Positions 1-11,800 of a stretch of 64,000 bases of DNA are shown here, piece by piece; position 1 is the first letter of the stretch; each line of letters opens with the position of its first letter. The DNA is from Bolinopsis microptera (lineage: Eukaryota; Ctenophora; Tentaculata; Lobata; Bolinopsidae): NCBI RefSeq assembly GCF_026151205.1, contig NC_087080.1:16281337-16345336 (forward strand), read 5' to 3'. The position numbers and the translations under genes were made by a program. A model generated the notes under the pieces. That model searched no databases, had not been told where the DNA came from, and saw only the letters and a list, made by a program, of their open reading frames with translations.

Positions 1-177
1 ATTGGGGGGGGGGATTTTACATCGCTACTAGTACTGGACATGTGAATGTTAAGTGAGTGAATATAAGACTGTTTAATGAAGTGCATTCTCCGCGATGTTG
101 TCATGACAATATAATGGAATGCGAACTATGTAAGGTTTTCAAAAGAGAAGACGGGGAGGGGGTACGTGTCAAATACC

Positions 178-627
178 CCCCCCCCCCCCCCCTCTCCAAA
201 CAGACACCAACTTGTTTCCAGGCATATTTTTCCAATTGTCTAGCTCCACACTATCCGGATACGGATCTTACACCAAATTTCAATCGAGTGATCCAAGATT
301 TGATCAAATTACAGAGAAAGGAATTTCAATAACTTGAGGCCAATTTCCGTGAACTTGGGAAGCTAATAGGATAACACGGAGGAAATATTTGCCAGAAAAA
401 ATTAGCCGGAAATTCGCTTTATTAATGAACAGAATGCTTAGATGCTAGCTACCACCGATTTACGGGGCTAGATCACCATCTCCACACCCCCCCCCCCCCC
501 CCCCCCCTCTTCACACAGACACAAATCCGGCACCCCCCCCCCCCCCCCTCTTCACACACACGGCACCCCCCTCTCCTTACACACACACACACATCCGGCA
601 CCCCACTCTCCACACACACCCGGCACC

Positions 628-660
<33 letters not shown>

Positions 661-725
661 TCCACACACACCCGGCACCCCCTCCCCACCCCCTCTCTAC
701 ACATCCGGCACCCCCTCCCCTGGTA
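178..725. repeat. C-homopolymer and CACACCCGGCACC-type minisatellite
   Basis: A C13-C14 tract near 178-192 is followed at about 488-725 by C runs of up to about 30 separated by short motifs such as CTCTCCACACACACCCGGCA. The open frames here on the minus strand (poly-Gly) follow from the repeat and are not genes. The C-rich strand could form an i-motif and its complement a G-quadruplex, as in the arrays at 7283-8212 and 55209-55690. Confidence 0.85.
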
Positions 726-1476
726 TAAAGACTTGCAAAATGAGGTTAACTAAAACCTGGCCGTGAGGAATTTAATGTAATTCACTTGATTGCTTGTTGA
801 ACGCTTACCAGCCATGCTAACATCTCATTGGTTCTCAGCATTATACAAGGATTTAGTTGAGCCGGATTACTCTTTTTCCTTTGGAAAGATGCCAGGAATT
901 TGTGCTCGAAGGGTATTTTTAAATTTCCGGAACATTGTATACAGTCTCTAACATGTTAGCAGTTCACAAATGTGTTATCCGCCCAACAAGCAATTCCTAT
1001 CACGACCCCGGCAGTAGCAATCTAGAAAACTGTCGCATTTGTCAGATAGCGATATTAAAGTTTCTGTGGGTAAATTTGTCAGTGATATTACAAATGAGGA
1101 GGCTTGCTGATTAGGCTGATTCACGGGCTTTATTTCAGGTCCCTGGATTCTTATGTTAGACAAAAACGACTGTATGTCCTGATTAAATGAGAAATGTAGA
1201 TACTGACAGGTGGCATATTGAACTAGCAATCCATTCAGAAGATACTTTGTTTTTAACGAAATGTAATGACCAATATAGAGAATAATGCTTGCACATTTGT
1301 TTGCCATATGAAATCCTATCAGGGGGGTGCCTATCATGGTACACTAACATTTCAGGAGGTTTGATTTTGGTGAGCTTTGAGAAGATGGAATGATGAGTGG
1401 AAGTATCCAGATAAAGAGGTGACAGAAGTTATGTCACCAGTATTTTAACTCTCCTCCCGTCTCCTCTCTGTCTCAG

Positions 1477-1520
1477 CTCAGCAACCCGATCAAGTTAAAG
1501 ATGGCTATCTCAGTTGCACG
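1477..1520 (+). CDS. possible 44-nt internal exon
   Basis: A very good acceptor (long C/T tract ending TCTCAG at 1471-1476) and a good donor (CG|GTAAAT at 1521) bracket 44 nt that read LSNPIKLKMAISVAR in one frame. No neighbouring exon of the same gene was found, so the product is unknown. The splice-site pair is the only support. It could be chance. Confidence 0.25.
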
Positions 1521-2144
1521 GTAAATACTTCCATCCGTGCTTTGTGGCAGAGAGTGTATTGCATGTGCGTTTTGTCAGTGAAACTACTACTGGTAGGTCG
1601 AATTAGAGCGGTATTTGTTAAAGAATGACGGGTTTTAGGGTATGATGATGATTTAATAAGGCTTAACACTGTCGGCAAGCATGCTAACTACATTAACTCA
1701 CAAATATATTGGGGATTTGGATGAGCTGTCATGAGGTTAAGGTGTGATGTTTGAATAAAAATGACATTAGGTTAAGCGAATATGCAAGAAGGTTTAGGAA
1801 ACAAAAAGCTTGAATGTTTTAAACATAGTAGAATTAAATCTACTTTTAAATCTTAAGGGGGGTTCACCAGCGGGCACAGAGAAAACCGCTGGATTTTCAG
1901 ACAAAATACATCAAATTTACCCACCGTTTTTCCTCGGAGTTCTTTATAGCCATGGTTATCAAAGCGATGTAGGAGTATGGGGGTTTATCAGTCAAGGATT
2001 TAATTACAGTTGACCCCTTTTTCTTCTTGGCTGAGGGAATAGAGGGGGCAGTTAATATATGATAGGATTAACATTAGAAAAATAAAATATTGCTTTGTTA
2101 GTTTGTATATAAGGGACGCTAAGCAAAAGAAGCAGATAACTTAC

Positions 2145-3090
2145 ATTTCGACTTGCGAGGGGGCAATGTAAACTGTCTGATGTTATTAGAGACAGCGGTC
2201 GTATCGTCCCAGCAGTGTCGGTAAGCAGGCTCTTCGGGGGAACTGTCCGGAGAGTCGCTCCTAAACAGGGTCTCCTGGATATACTGGTATCCTGGCATCA
2301 TCTGCAGGTAATACTGGTTCATGGTCAGGTCAATACAACGATTACACGAATAGATTTGCAATAGAGTTGGTCTGACTTACTCCGGATCAGATTGAAAGAT
2401 GCAATAATCTGACTGATGGTTATTTATATTAGGATCATCATGTTAGCGTGTCAATTAGTAATGGCCTTTGTAACTATGAAACGTGATACAATCATCAACA
2501 AATTATCATACGGCATGCTTTGTGATTGTGCTATTAGTTGTTTGAAAGAAGCTCAAATATCCTGACGACTGTATGCACGAGACGAGGAGAAAATATTAAC
2601 GAATAATGGCGGCACAAACCTGACTTGTGCAAAAATAGAATCTAGGGCTGAATTATCAGGTTACTAATGCCAGTATTAAGACTAAACAATAGACGACCAG
2701 ATGGATAGTGAAACGAATTATAATTAAATCAGATATGTAGGTCATAAGACTACACAATTAGATAAAGTAACTCACCATTGTCGTGTCATGGTAGTTAAGC
2801 ATCCCATAAATATCTTCAGAAGAAAACTTCCCATCGCCGGGAAAGAAGACGTCGTGTGAATGGGGCGTAAGTGGGGGCGAGTTGACTGATTCAGGGGGAG
2901 GGAGATTGTAGTGGTCCGGGGAGGGAAGGTAGGAGAAGGTGGTGTAGGATGGAGATGCAGGGTAGACACGCGGGGGAGGGTGCATCCCGGGTGAGGTACA
3001 AGAATAGTTGATCATTTCCTCAGGCAAACACTGGACCCCACAACTGCTCAATTCAACTTCCGATTTAACAAACATAGCAAGGTTGTGCAA
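2145..3090 (-). CDS. 5' two exons of a probable transcription-factor gene
   Basis: Exon 1 is 3090-2776 (105 codons) and ends CAATG|GTGAGT in phase 0. Exon 2 is about 2313-2145 (acceptor AACCAG, donor AAAT|GTAAGT) in phase 1, so the phases agree. The start could be the first ATG (MHNLAMFVKSE) or the internal MFVKSEVE. The protein is rich in Pro, Ser and Tyr (PSPDHYNLPPPESVNSPP, SDSPDSSPEEP) with an acidic VKSEVE stretch, and ends in a basic PPRKSK just before the next intron. This is typical of the activation region ahead of a DNA-binding domain in zinc-finger or similar factors. The DNA-binding exon should lie further left and was not found, so the family stays open (EGR/KLF-like is a guess). 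The upstream region is packed with CACGTG and CRE-like sites. Confidence 0.55.
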
Positions 3091-3169
3091 TAAAGCGAGC
3101 TCGAAGTTCTAACACTCGGTGTATAGATGACTTGCGAATAATCAGAATTATCTCGCTCTGGTTTTTAGT

Positions 3170-3560
3170 TCCACACTAACGCGCGTGTCTGATCACGTGG
3201 GCGAGTCATATGGGGATCACGTGATACTGCTCGCGTTACCATGGATACATGACGTGACGCGCTTGCTTCAGACCTAGGATCTGGTTAGAGGGCCGTGGGA
3301 ACGGGTGATCCATGGTCTGGGGATAAGCCTGTCACGTGATGGTCTATAGTTAACTAGACGGTAGAGCATGTGAAGTGCGCCGCCTGCAGGAAGTAAGCTC
3401 TGGAGACTAGAGACATTATTATGTGACCGTCAAAGTCATAACAGTTGCCTTTAAACGAAGATAACTATGTTCTCCGTGGGAATCGCAGAATGTATGACGT
3501 AGAAGTAGGACTCAGGACCGTCGTGACGCAAAACCACTACTCACTTCTACTGTTTAAATA
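3170..3560 (-). promoter_or_regulatory. candidate promoter with clustered E-box and CRE-like motifs
   Basis: Directly upstream of the gene at 3090 are several CACGTG or TCACGTGA sites (about 3193, 3227, 3333) and TGACG/CGTCA half-sites (about 3250, 3494, 3522), denser than in the flanks. Such sites bind bHLH-Zip (MITF/USF-type) and CREB/ATF proteins. No transcript start is visible, and assignment to the minus-strand gene rests on position. Confidence 0.4.
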
Positions 3561-3599
3561 GGATCTGACAAACTATTAGTATTATCGAACGAGAAGATT

Positions 3600-5165
3600 G
3601 GCTGAGAGTTTATAAGATCCACACAAAACTCGCGAGTTGAAGCTGACGGTTTTCAAAAACTGACAAGACTTTCCTTTCAGTCTGATATCTTGTACAATAT
3701 CTACAACACAACCTCTGATTGACAATCAGAATTTGATTTCCCAGTTCATCGGTATATATTCATCTTCATAGAGTTAGACTGTTGAGTGGGAGCTTCGAAC
3801 AAATAAAATCACTCTTTGAGTGGTGGAACGGACAGTTGGAGGCTGCATCCTTGTTCTTCTTTATAAATCTCAAACTTAAGAAGCAATTTGTCATTCCATG
3901 AATTGATGATAGGGCAGAAAATAATCTTCTAAGTACAGAAAATGATTGACAGAATGAACGAAACTGCAAACAAACAAAAAAGTCTGGAGAGAATAGAGAA
4001 ATAAACCCACCTCTCCTGACAAAATAAAAACAAATATTGGAGCTCATCAGGTCCCAAGACTGTGTTTACATTGTAAAATGTTTACGTAAATAAATGTTTA
4101 CATAATAGGATTTCATTGATTCTAGCCGACTTTGTTTCATGCCATAAATAAATTACACGTCTCACTTCGTCATGCAACATCAATGGAATTAATATAATCT
4201 GAATTCTTGTGGATTCTATGCCACGTGATTTTGCATAATATCCCAAATGCGAGATAGATAAACATCGGGCCCGACTCTGTTCTCTATGAAAATCTTCCAC
4301 GCAACTCGATTTCAATTTGTTATATCCTTATAATTTTACTTTTAAACTTAGTAGTACTAATAATAGTACATACATAGCAACATAAGGATAAGTAGTTTAA
4401 ATAATGAACGCTGTAGTACTAGTTTCGTGTGGTCGATTTTGTTTAGAATTAAGCATTGATTATTCTAAATTCCAATTCAAAAGAAAGCGGAAATTTTCTG
4501 ATGAACGAGTTGAGACTGACTGAATGCTAATTGCTAATACTCTTGATATCATAGGGAATAGGCAGAATTGTAAATATATCGTGATGATCACGATACATTT
4601 GACAAAAGTATGCGATTAGTTTCTTTACAAGGTGAGAGAATTTGTAAAAGTAGGTAGTCCTATTTTCTTTTTCGAACATAATTCATCAATTTTGGTTCTT
4701 GTGAATGTGATACTGATACAGCTCCAAGATTCATCGTATACCCACCGGTACAAACAATAAAGGGCATTAGTTTAATAGGGAATTAAAATTCGGTCTACTT
4801 CCCCTAAACTACAAAAATTGGCAACCTTCCAGTCCGGTTTTCCATTACTCCAGCTCTAATCGGTACTCATTACCACGGAGCACAGGCTTGAGTACAACTC
4901 ACGACCCATTCTTTCTTCCCATTGGTCCGACCCACGTCCTCTTTTTTCCGATTGGGCCCGCAACTAATCTCTGCGATTACCATCTATGATATACGTTGTG
5001 AGCCTATGCAAATTAAACAACCCAGTCCGGGACTAGCAAGCAAGCTTTTACCGTGTGATTGAGCCCTAAATACCTGGCCACGTCACGTGACGAAAGGAGC
5101 TGAAGATCTCTGCACGTGTAAGTTGACGGTAGTGGTGGAGGTTACTGATGTTGGCAGGCGTATAA
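3600..5165. other. no gene recognised; possible promoter at 4840-5130
   Basis: No convincing exon was seen. At 4913-4960 there are ATTGGTCCG and GATTGGGCCC (inverted CCAAT boxes), an octamer ATGCAAAT near 4999, and CACGTCACGTGACG near 5080. The open frame at 5169 starts shortly downstream, so this may be, or have been, its promoter. Confidence 0.25.
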
Positions 5166-5168
5166 TGA

Positions 5169-5558
5169 GCAGCTTATGGCTGGATCGTGCTGCAAACTGT
5201 GGGGCAACTTGCGGGTCTGCTTGATGACAAGCATTGTAGTTTAATGGTGCGGTTAACAAGACCTCCACCAATCAGATTTAAAGATGGAGTTGTGAAGTCA
5301 ATACCAAAAAGGTGTGAAGTGGTAACCATGACGGAAACACAAAAGATTGATATCATAAGTGGTGAGCGTTCGATCTAAAGGTTTGAAGTTGGGCAAATGC
5401 ATTTGGACAGTGCTTCAGTTAGTTGTCTCATTTCTAATCTTGAGACTGTTTCTGCACAGCAGTCCGTATTTAATCACGTTGGCCTTCCCATGTATACAAT
5501 CGGCTCTCTGAGTGACACGATTGGGAATCCCTGTGACTCTGTGACCCATAACACATAA
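5169..5558 (+). pseudogene. coding-like frame interrupted by one TAA
   Basis: One plus-strand frame reads from just after a TGA at 5166 to a TAA at 5556-5558 with a single in-frame TAA at 5376-5378. The composition looks coding on both sides of the stop: GWIVLQTVGQLAGLLDDKH and PPPIRFKDGVVKSIPKRCE before it, GLPMYTIGSLSDTIGNP after it. I do not recognise the protein. It may be a pseudogene, a decayed transposon protein, or an exon whose true boundary precedes the TAA (AGTG|GTGAGC at 5361 could be a donor). An antisense frame (5624-5415) is also open, so the strand is not certain. Confidence 0.35.
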
Positions 5559-5559
5559 A

Positions 5560-7282
5560 TCCGTGGTTTGTACTTTGTAATTGTATTCAGGAAAAGGAGT
5601 TATCCGGGCTATATAGTTATACATTATACAATGTAGGTTCTTTTTAATTTAATAAATCGTCCAACTTCACCTTCCGACCCTGGAAGTCTATCTGATCTTA
5701 ACTAGCTAAACAAACAAAGTCCCAATCCCCAGATCTTTGGTCCAATCAGCGTTTCCTTTTGATTGAGTTATCCTATTAGCCTGAAGTAAGTCACTGAAGT
5801 AAGTCACGTGGGTATGTAAACTGACAGTGATAGGAGGCACATTATTTGTGCTTGTTCGCTGATTGGAAGTTTGAGACTCATCGGCGTGTTTGTTTTGGTA
5901 GAAGAACTTGTGGACTGGTAACATTACCCCTGTTACTCTGACAATGACATCCAGGCATGAGGATCATGTGCAAGCACTCCATGACAGCTTTCAAAAGATT
6001 ATAATGGGCTAGAATCTCCCCCCACCCTGGACTAATAATAATAGCCGGAAAAAGATTCTCTCTAAAGATGTGGATCATTTAACCATAACCCATAAGCTGA
6101 GATCTGGATAGTGTGTAACTGTCGAATCAAATTGACTTAGTAATAGTAGTAACTCATTACACGGTCGTCTAACCGTTTAACCACACCCTACAAAATATAA
6201 TGGTGTTGAGAGTATTTTTCGGGGAAAAGGGGACCAGACATCGCTGAACACGCGTTAGTTCTAGAATAATAGCTATCTAGCAGTTTATCGTCTAAACACA
6301 CATTAGCTATTAAACTATTAGATGATTAATTTCGTATATTAAGTACTCAGGGTGGGGCCAACGCTCTGTTTTAATTTAAGAATGAGTTTTCTGAGCTTTT
6401 TGATTAGAACACTTTCACTTTAAGGGATCATTTCATAGCTTTATTTAAAAAAAAGAGTTGCAGGAAATCCGATAAAAAACTTGATGATATTCGTTTTTCG
6501 TTGATAGCCCTCGGTAAGAAATATATCAGTTTCAGACTTCAGTAGTGAGTAGGCCTGTAAAGATCCGCTGGATATCTCATCTCTTTCAATACACTGTAAG
6601 TGTCACATGTTTTAAATTGATTGACCAATTTCTATGGGAAATATATAAAAGAGGCCAGCTGTTACCGAGCGGACATCAAGACTCGCACGGTAATATAAAC
6701 AAGCTCAAGGTGTTTTTACAACTGGTCATCAAGCAAACAAGATGTCAAGCTCATTAGATTGGATCCTGATTGAATATGATTGATCTAATCACAGAGTGAT
6801 CCGGTTAGCGATTAAGTTCTAATTATGCGCCCAATCAGTGGAGCCCTGATTTTTGATATCAAAAATAGATACCCTGTTTACAAGCTAATCGGACCAGCCT
6901 AACTGGCTATATTACTCGGTACAGTATAATGTTTGCACCAAGCTCCGAGGCTAATGAATGGTGACCTGGATTTGGTTCATTAGCTAATTTAATTGATAAT
7001 TCTTGTAATATATCTATAAACTGTAGGATAGGATCGCTAATGGGCCGTCTACTTAGGACGTCCGCGAAAATCGCAGATTTTCAGACCACCCCCCTCCCCC
7101 TGTCCGAATTTTCAATACCACCCCCCCTCCCCCGGACGTCCGGATTGCCGCCAGACTGGCTGGCGACATGAAGTATAATAGGCAGTAGGAGAATATGCGA
7201 GTTTTGTCTCGGCTCTCATGAATTGCTCTGAGAATCGAATTCTCGTTCAAAATACAGGGATCTAAACTTACAGAGTAATTAG
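5560..7282. other. no gene recognised
   Basis: AT-rich sequence without a convincing exon. CCAATCAG or its complement occurs near 5267, 5741, 5857 and 6831. A G/C-tract pair with GTCCG motifs lies at 7058-7142 and may be a remnant of a poly-G-ended element. Confidence 0.4.
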
Positions 7283-7905
7283 ACTGACTCACTCCAGTGT
7301 AGTGTACCCCCGCCCCCTGACTCACTCCAGTGTAGTGTACCCCCCCCCCCCCCCCGCTGACTCACTCCAGTGTAGTGTACCCCCTCCCCCCCCCCCCCGC
7401 TGACTCACTCCAGTGTAGTGTACCCCCCCCCCCGCTGACTCACTCCATTGTAGTGTACCCCCTCCCCCTGACTCACTCCAGTGTAGTGTACCCCCCCCCC
7501 CCCCCGCTGACTCACTCCAGTGTAGTGTACCCCCCCCCCCCCCCCTCCGCTGACTCACTCCAGTGTAGTGTACCCCCCCCCCCCCCGCTGACTCACTCCA
7601 GTGTAGTGTACCCCCCCCCCCCCCCCCCCCCCCCGCTGACTCACTCCAGTGTAGTGTACCCCCCCCCCCCCCCCCGCTGACTCACTCCAGTGTAGTGTAC
7701 CCCCCCCCCCCCCCCCGCTGACTCACTCCAGTGTAGTGTACCCCCCCCCCCCCCCCGCTGACTCACTCCAGTGTAGTGTACCCCCCCCCCCCCCCCCCGC
7801 TGACTCACTCCAGTGTAGTGTACCCCCCCCCCCCCCCCCGCTGACTCACTCCAGTGTAGTGTACCCCCCCCCCCCCCCCCCCGCTGACTCACTCCAGTGT
7901 AGTGT

Positions 7906-7947
<42 letters not shown>

Positions 7948-8212
7948 CTGACTCACTCCAGTGTAGTGTACCCCCCCCCCCCCCCCCCCCCGCTGACTCA
8001 CTCCAGTGTAGTGTACCCCCCCCCCCCCCCCGCTGACTCACTCCAGTGTAGTGTACCCCCCCCCCCCCCCGCTGACTCACTCCAGTGTAGTGTACCCCCC
8101 CCCCCCCCCCCCCCCCCCGCTGACTCACTCCAGTGTAGTGTACCCCCCCCCCCCCCCCCCGCTGACTCACTCCAGTGTAGTGTACCCCCTCTCCCTGACT
8201 CACTCCAGCATC
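7283..8212. repeat. minisatellite with TGACTCA core and variable C tract, about 23 units
   Basis: Each unit has a constant part, GCTGACTCACTCCAGTG followed by TAGTGTA, then a C run of about 5 to over 30. TGACTCA is the consensus AP-1 (TRE) site and is present in nearly every unit. Constant parts are almost identical, so growth is recent. Open frames on both strands (poly-Pro or poly-Gly) are repeat artefacts. Variable tracts between constant blocks look CRISPR-like but are plain homopolymers. Confidence 0.95.
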
Positions 8213-8877
8213 ATGTATTTATATTTATTTTCAAAATCTTTCTAAAATTTCTTTTTAGTAAATTATATTAATATTAAATCTAAATCTTATGATATTGTTA
8301 TTATCTTAACAGTTACTGTTGTAACTTAAGATTTTGAATTTGTATTCCTTGTATTTGCTGATTCCTCTTGATAGATCTTACACGTATTAATGTTGTCTTA
8401 AAAGTATTTCAATGAAGTGCAGAGATAAAAATCAAATAATGATGAGAGTTATAGATCTCCCTACTGAACGCTACTATGACGAGAGTCAAATCACTGGTTG
8501 AATGAAAAATAAAATCGGGCAAAATAAAAGATATCCAAAAATATAACAGGAATGAAAACCGCCTCTTTCTTCAGTCACTAAAATTACGATCACAATAGTT
8601 CATTGCAGGATTCATCTTTCAATAAGCTTTTATAATATTACATATTATGTAGTGTATTGTAGTTGTACGATTTAAAGATCTTTGTTAATGTTATCTAAAA
8701 ACCCTTCGACACATTGATCGTTGGTTTACAGTTACCCGATTCGTTTGGTATTAGCTGTTATATAACAGTATAGACGCGGACGCGGTGTAAATGCAATACA
8801 TCAACAAATCATAATAATCAAAATATAAACTCAATTGTGAACAGCATTAAGCTTTCAGTCTACACGCTTGTCCATGG

Positions 8878-11800
8878 CTACAAATTAATAGTTAAGGATG
8901 GTTTGCCGGTAGAAGTCTTGGGTTGAGGTTCAGACCGCAATGAACTTTTACTGGATCTATCTAATGAGAATGATGCTGACGAAACCATTTTGTACAACTT
9001 TTCAACAGGCTCAGCCTCATCTTTAACTGAAACTGGTCTGCTGTAACTTTTAGTTGTTGTAGCCCTGTCTGGATCAGGACAAGGTCTACCAGAAGCAGCC
9101 GTTCTAGGTCTGGATATCTTACTCCTAGCAGTGGTCGGCCTCTCCACACTACCAGATCTGGACATTTCAGATGACGGTCGGGGCCGGAACCTCGCATTTT
9201 TACTAGCCACACTAGACCGAAATAAAGGTACAACGTCCCCTATCCGACTGCTGTTGTTCTGAGCCGGCATTTTGGGAGAGTTGTTAAGGGATCTGAAGCT
9301 TTTCTTGTTCCTGTTTCGGGGGGTTACGAGAGGAGGGGCAGAGGCTGGCCGGAATGTTTCTTTAGCTAAGTGTGGGAGGGGTGAGGAGTTACCAGGACAG
9401 TAAAGGTTAGTCACCTCGTCTCTCACAGGATCCGGCATTATGCTCGGCACCATCAGTGTCCTAAGGGTAGTTTATGGTTGGTGCAAATACAATAAAATAC
9501 ATAACAGCAGCAAGCACCTCGCTATGCGACCGACTGGTTAATTGAACAAACCTTAGTTGGCAAGAGAGACAATATTTGCACTTCTTGCTCGGGTCCACTC
9601 TACCCTCATAGTGCTTGAGGTCTCTGATGACGTGTGCTTTGTACAGATCCCAGACTGAATCTTCCATGTAGCGCCTAATTAGGTCCACCACACTCGGATA
9701 GAGAGGGTATTTCTCCTGAAGCATATTTACAACGTAAACAGGGGTCTTTACTTAACTCTCTTTATCTATTACTATTAGAATACGCTAGCTACACCCAGTT
9801 GAGTCTTGATCATCAATTATCATGTAATCTTACTAATACTATATATAAAGCAAGGAGACGATATATATATATATATATATATATCTGTTGCCATTTTACT
9901 GACACCACGACATCAACTTTAACACGATTTTCCGCGAAAACCGTGAGAGACAAACTAAAACTTTTATTGCTGGGTCGAATGCTTTGTGGTCTGGTCTTTT
10001 TACCAGTAGCAAGAAATCAAAAATTTCCCAAGGAATAAATAAGTTAGGTCCCTAAAATTGGTCTCCTATATCGTTGTATCTTGACACCACTTCAGAGTTA
10101 AACAGTTTCCTGCTAGTGCTAGTAAATTCTAATATGAGAGCAATTCCAGTTGTAACAGCCAAAAAATAACTCCAAAAAATTTGTCCGCGTTGGCAGATTC
10201 ATAGACCCACGATTGAAATAACTTAAAAGAAACTGCCTGATTGGCCACAAGTAAGATTAGATAATAAAAAGGTTGATCACGAAAAGCTCAAAAACTAGGG
10301 AATTAAAATGGCACAACAAGTTTCACTGTAATGTAGTTCTAATCATGAATCAGTTCAATCAGTAAGTGGAAGCTTTTACTATATTGAAAAGTAAAGCAGT
10401 TGATAAACTTATAATCAATATGTATTAAGAACGTACTTTTAAAATATATTTCGGCCTGAAAGTGAAAACATACAATTTGAAATCCAAATATCAATATGTA
10501 CGGGTATATGCCTCACAGAATGGCCAAAAAAAGAAAGGTCTCTCAAAATCACAAAACACACTTTATTCCAGGTTTTATCTCATAAGAAGCTAAGTTGACA
10601 CTCATATTTTTCTTCCCGGGGATGATTTAATCTCATAACCATTTTTTCTTTGAGAAAAATTGGCCGGAAAATCTTCCTCCAAAAAAACATGCCTCACAGA
10701 ATGGCCAAATCTGAATTTCTATAATTTTTTGATGGAGATACTTTTTAAATTTCTATCACCACACGTTGTTAGAAAACCTATTAAGGAATGGGGTAATAAC
10801 CTAAAACTCACGAAAAAACTGAGCAGTAAAAAATTATTTCACAAACAAAAAAAAAGCCTCACAAAATGGCCAAAAAAAATGAAAACGAGAAAATTTTATT
10901 TTTCTAAAACCTTTGGCTCTTGTTTCAGGCATGCTGCTGGTATAAATATGCCTTGTTAACACCCCCATATAGGTGAAATTTCTTAGAACTGAATAAAAAG
11001 GGCATAATTTCCTACACCAAAAATGGCCATTTTGTTCATATTCCCTGATTTCATGATTTATAACCTTCATTCGGCTGTAAAAACACTCCATCTGGGGTGT
11101 TATTGTATGATAAATAGCTTGTGAATACTTTAGACCATCAAAACTAACATGTCTACATCAATAAAAGGAGTTTTAAATTTTGGCTATTTTGTGAGGCATA
11201 TTTTGGCCGTTTTGTGAGGCGTGTAGCCATTTTAGCGTTTTTTTCTTCCTATATTGAACAATGTTCGTTTTTTTTGATGAATACTATTCTTTAAACATCT
11301 TCTGTCATACTGGTGCCAGAAGTTCTCACCAAAATGCAAACTTAGTTCAAAAATTTGAAAACAAATTTTCAGTGCTCAAAATTTCTACATAAACAGTCAT
11401 ATTTATGCCAGAAAATGTGGTCCAAGTTAATGATTTCACCACAGGAAGTGTTGCCAGAAGACTTTTGTTTCATATGGTATCCACAAAACCTACCAGTCTT
11501 ATAAAAAAAATTAGTTACAAAAACATTTACAAATTTGGCCATTCTGTGAGGCTAGCCATTCTGTGAGGCATATACCCGTACCACCAGATAAGAATTTCAC
11601 CTGAACTTCTTACCCCCTGATAAACGCACGGTAGCAATGTGAAGAGCGTGAGGTTTAGCGAAGAACTGCACAGAGGAGACAGGTATGGTGAGGACGGTGA
11701 GTTTACTTTTAGCAATGAGGTGAAGTGTCGGCAGATCTTTACTGCTGTGGAGCATGTGTTGCATCCCAAATATGTGGCGCTCCTGTGCAATATCTTGTTA

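Noticed and set aside
7283-8271. CRISPR-like array (constant blocks with variable spacers) and poly-Pro genes
   Set aside because: The spacers are only C runs of varying length, this is an animal genome, and there are no cas-like genes. The frames follow from the repeat.
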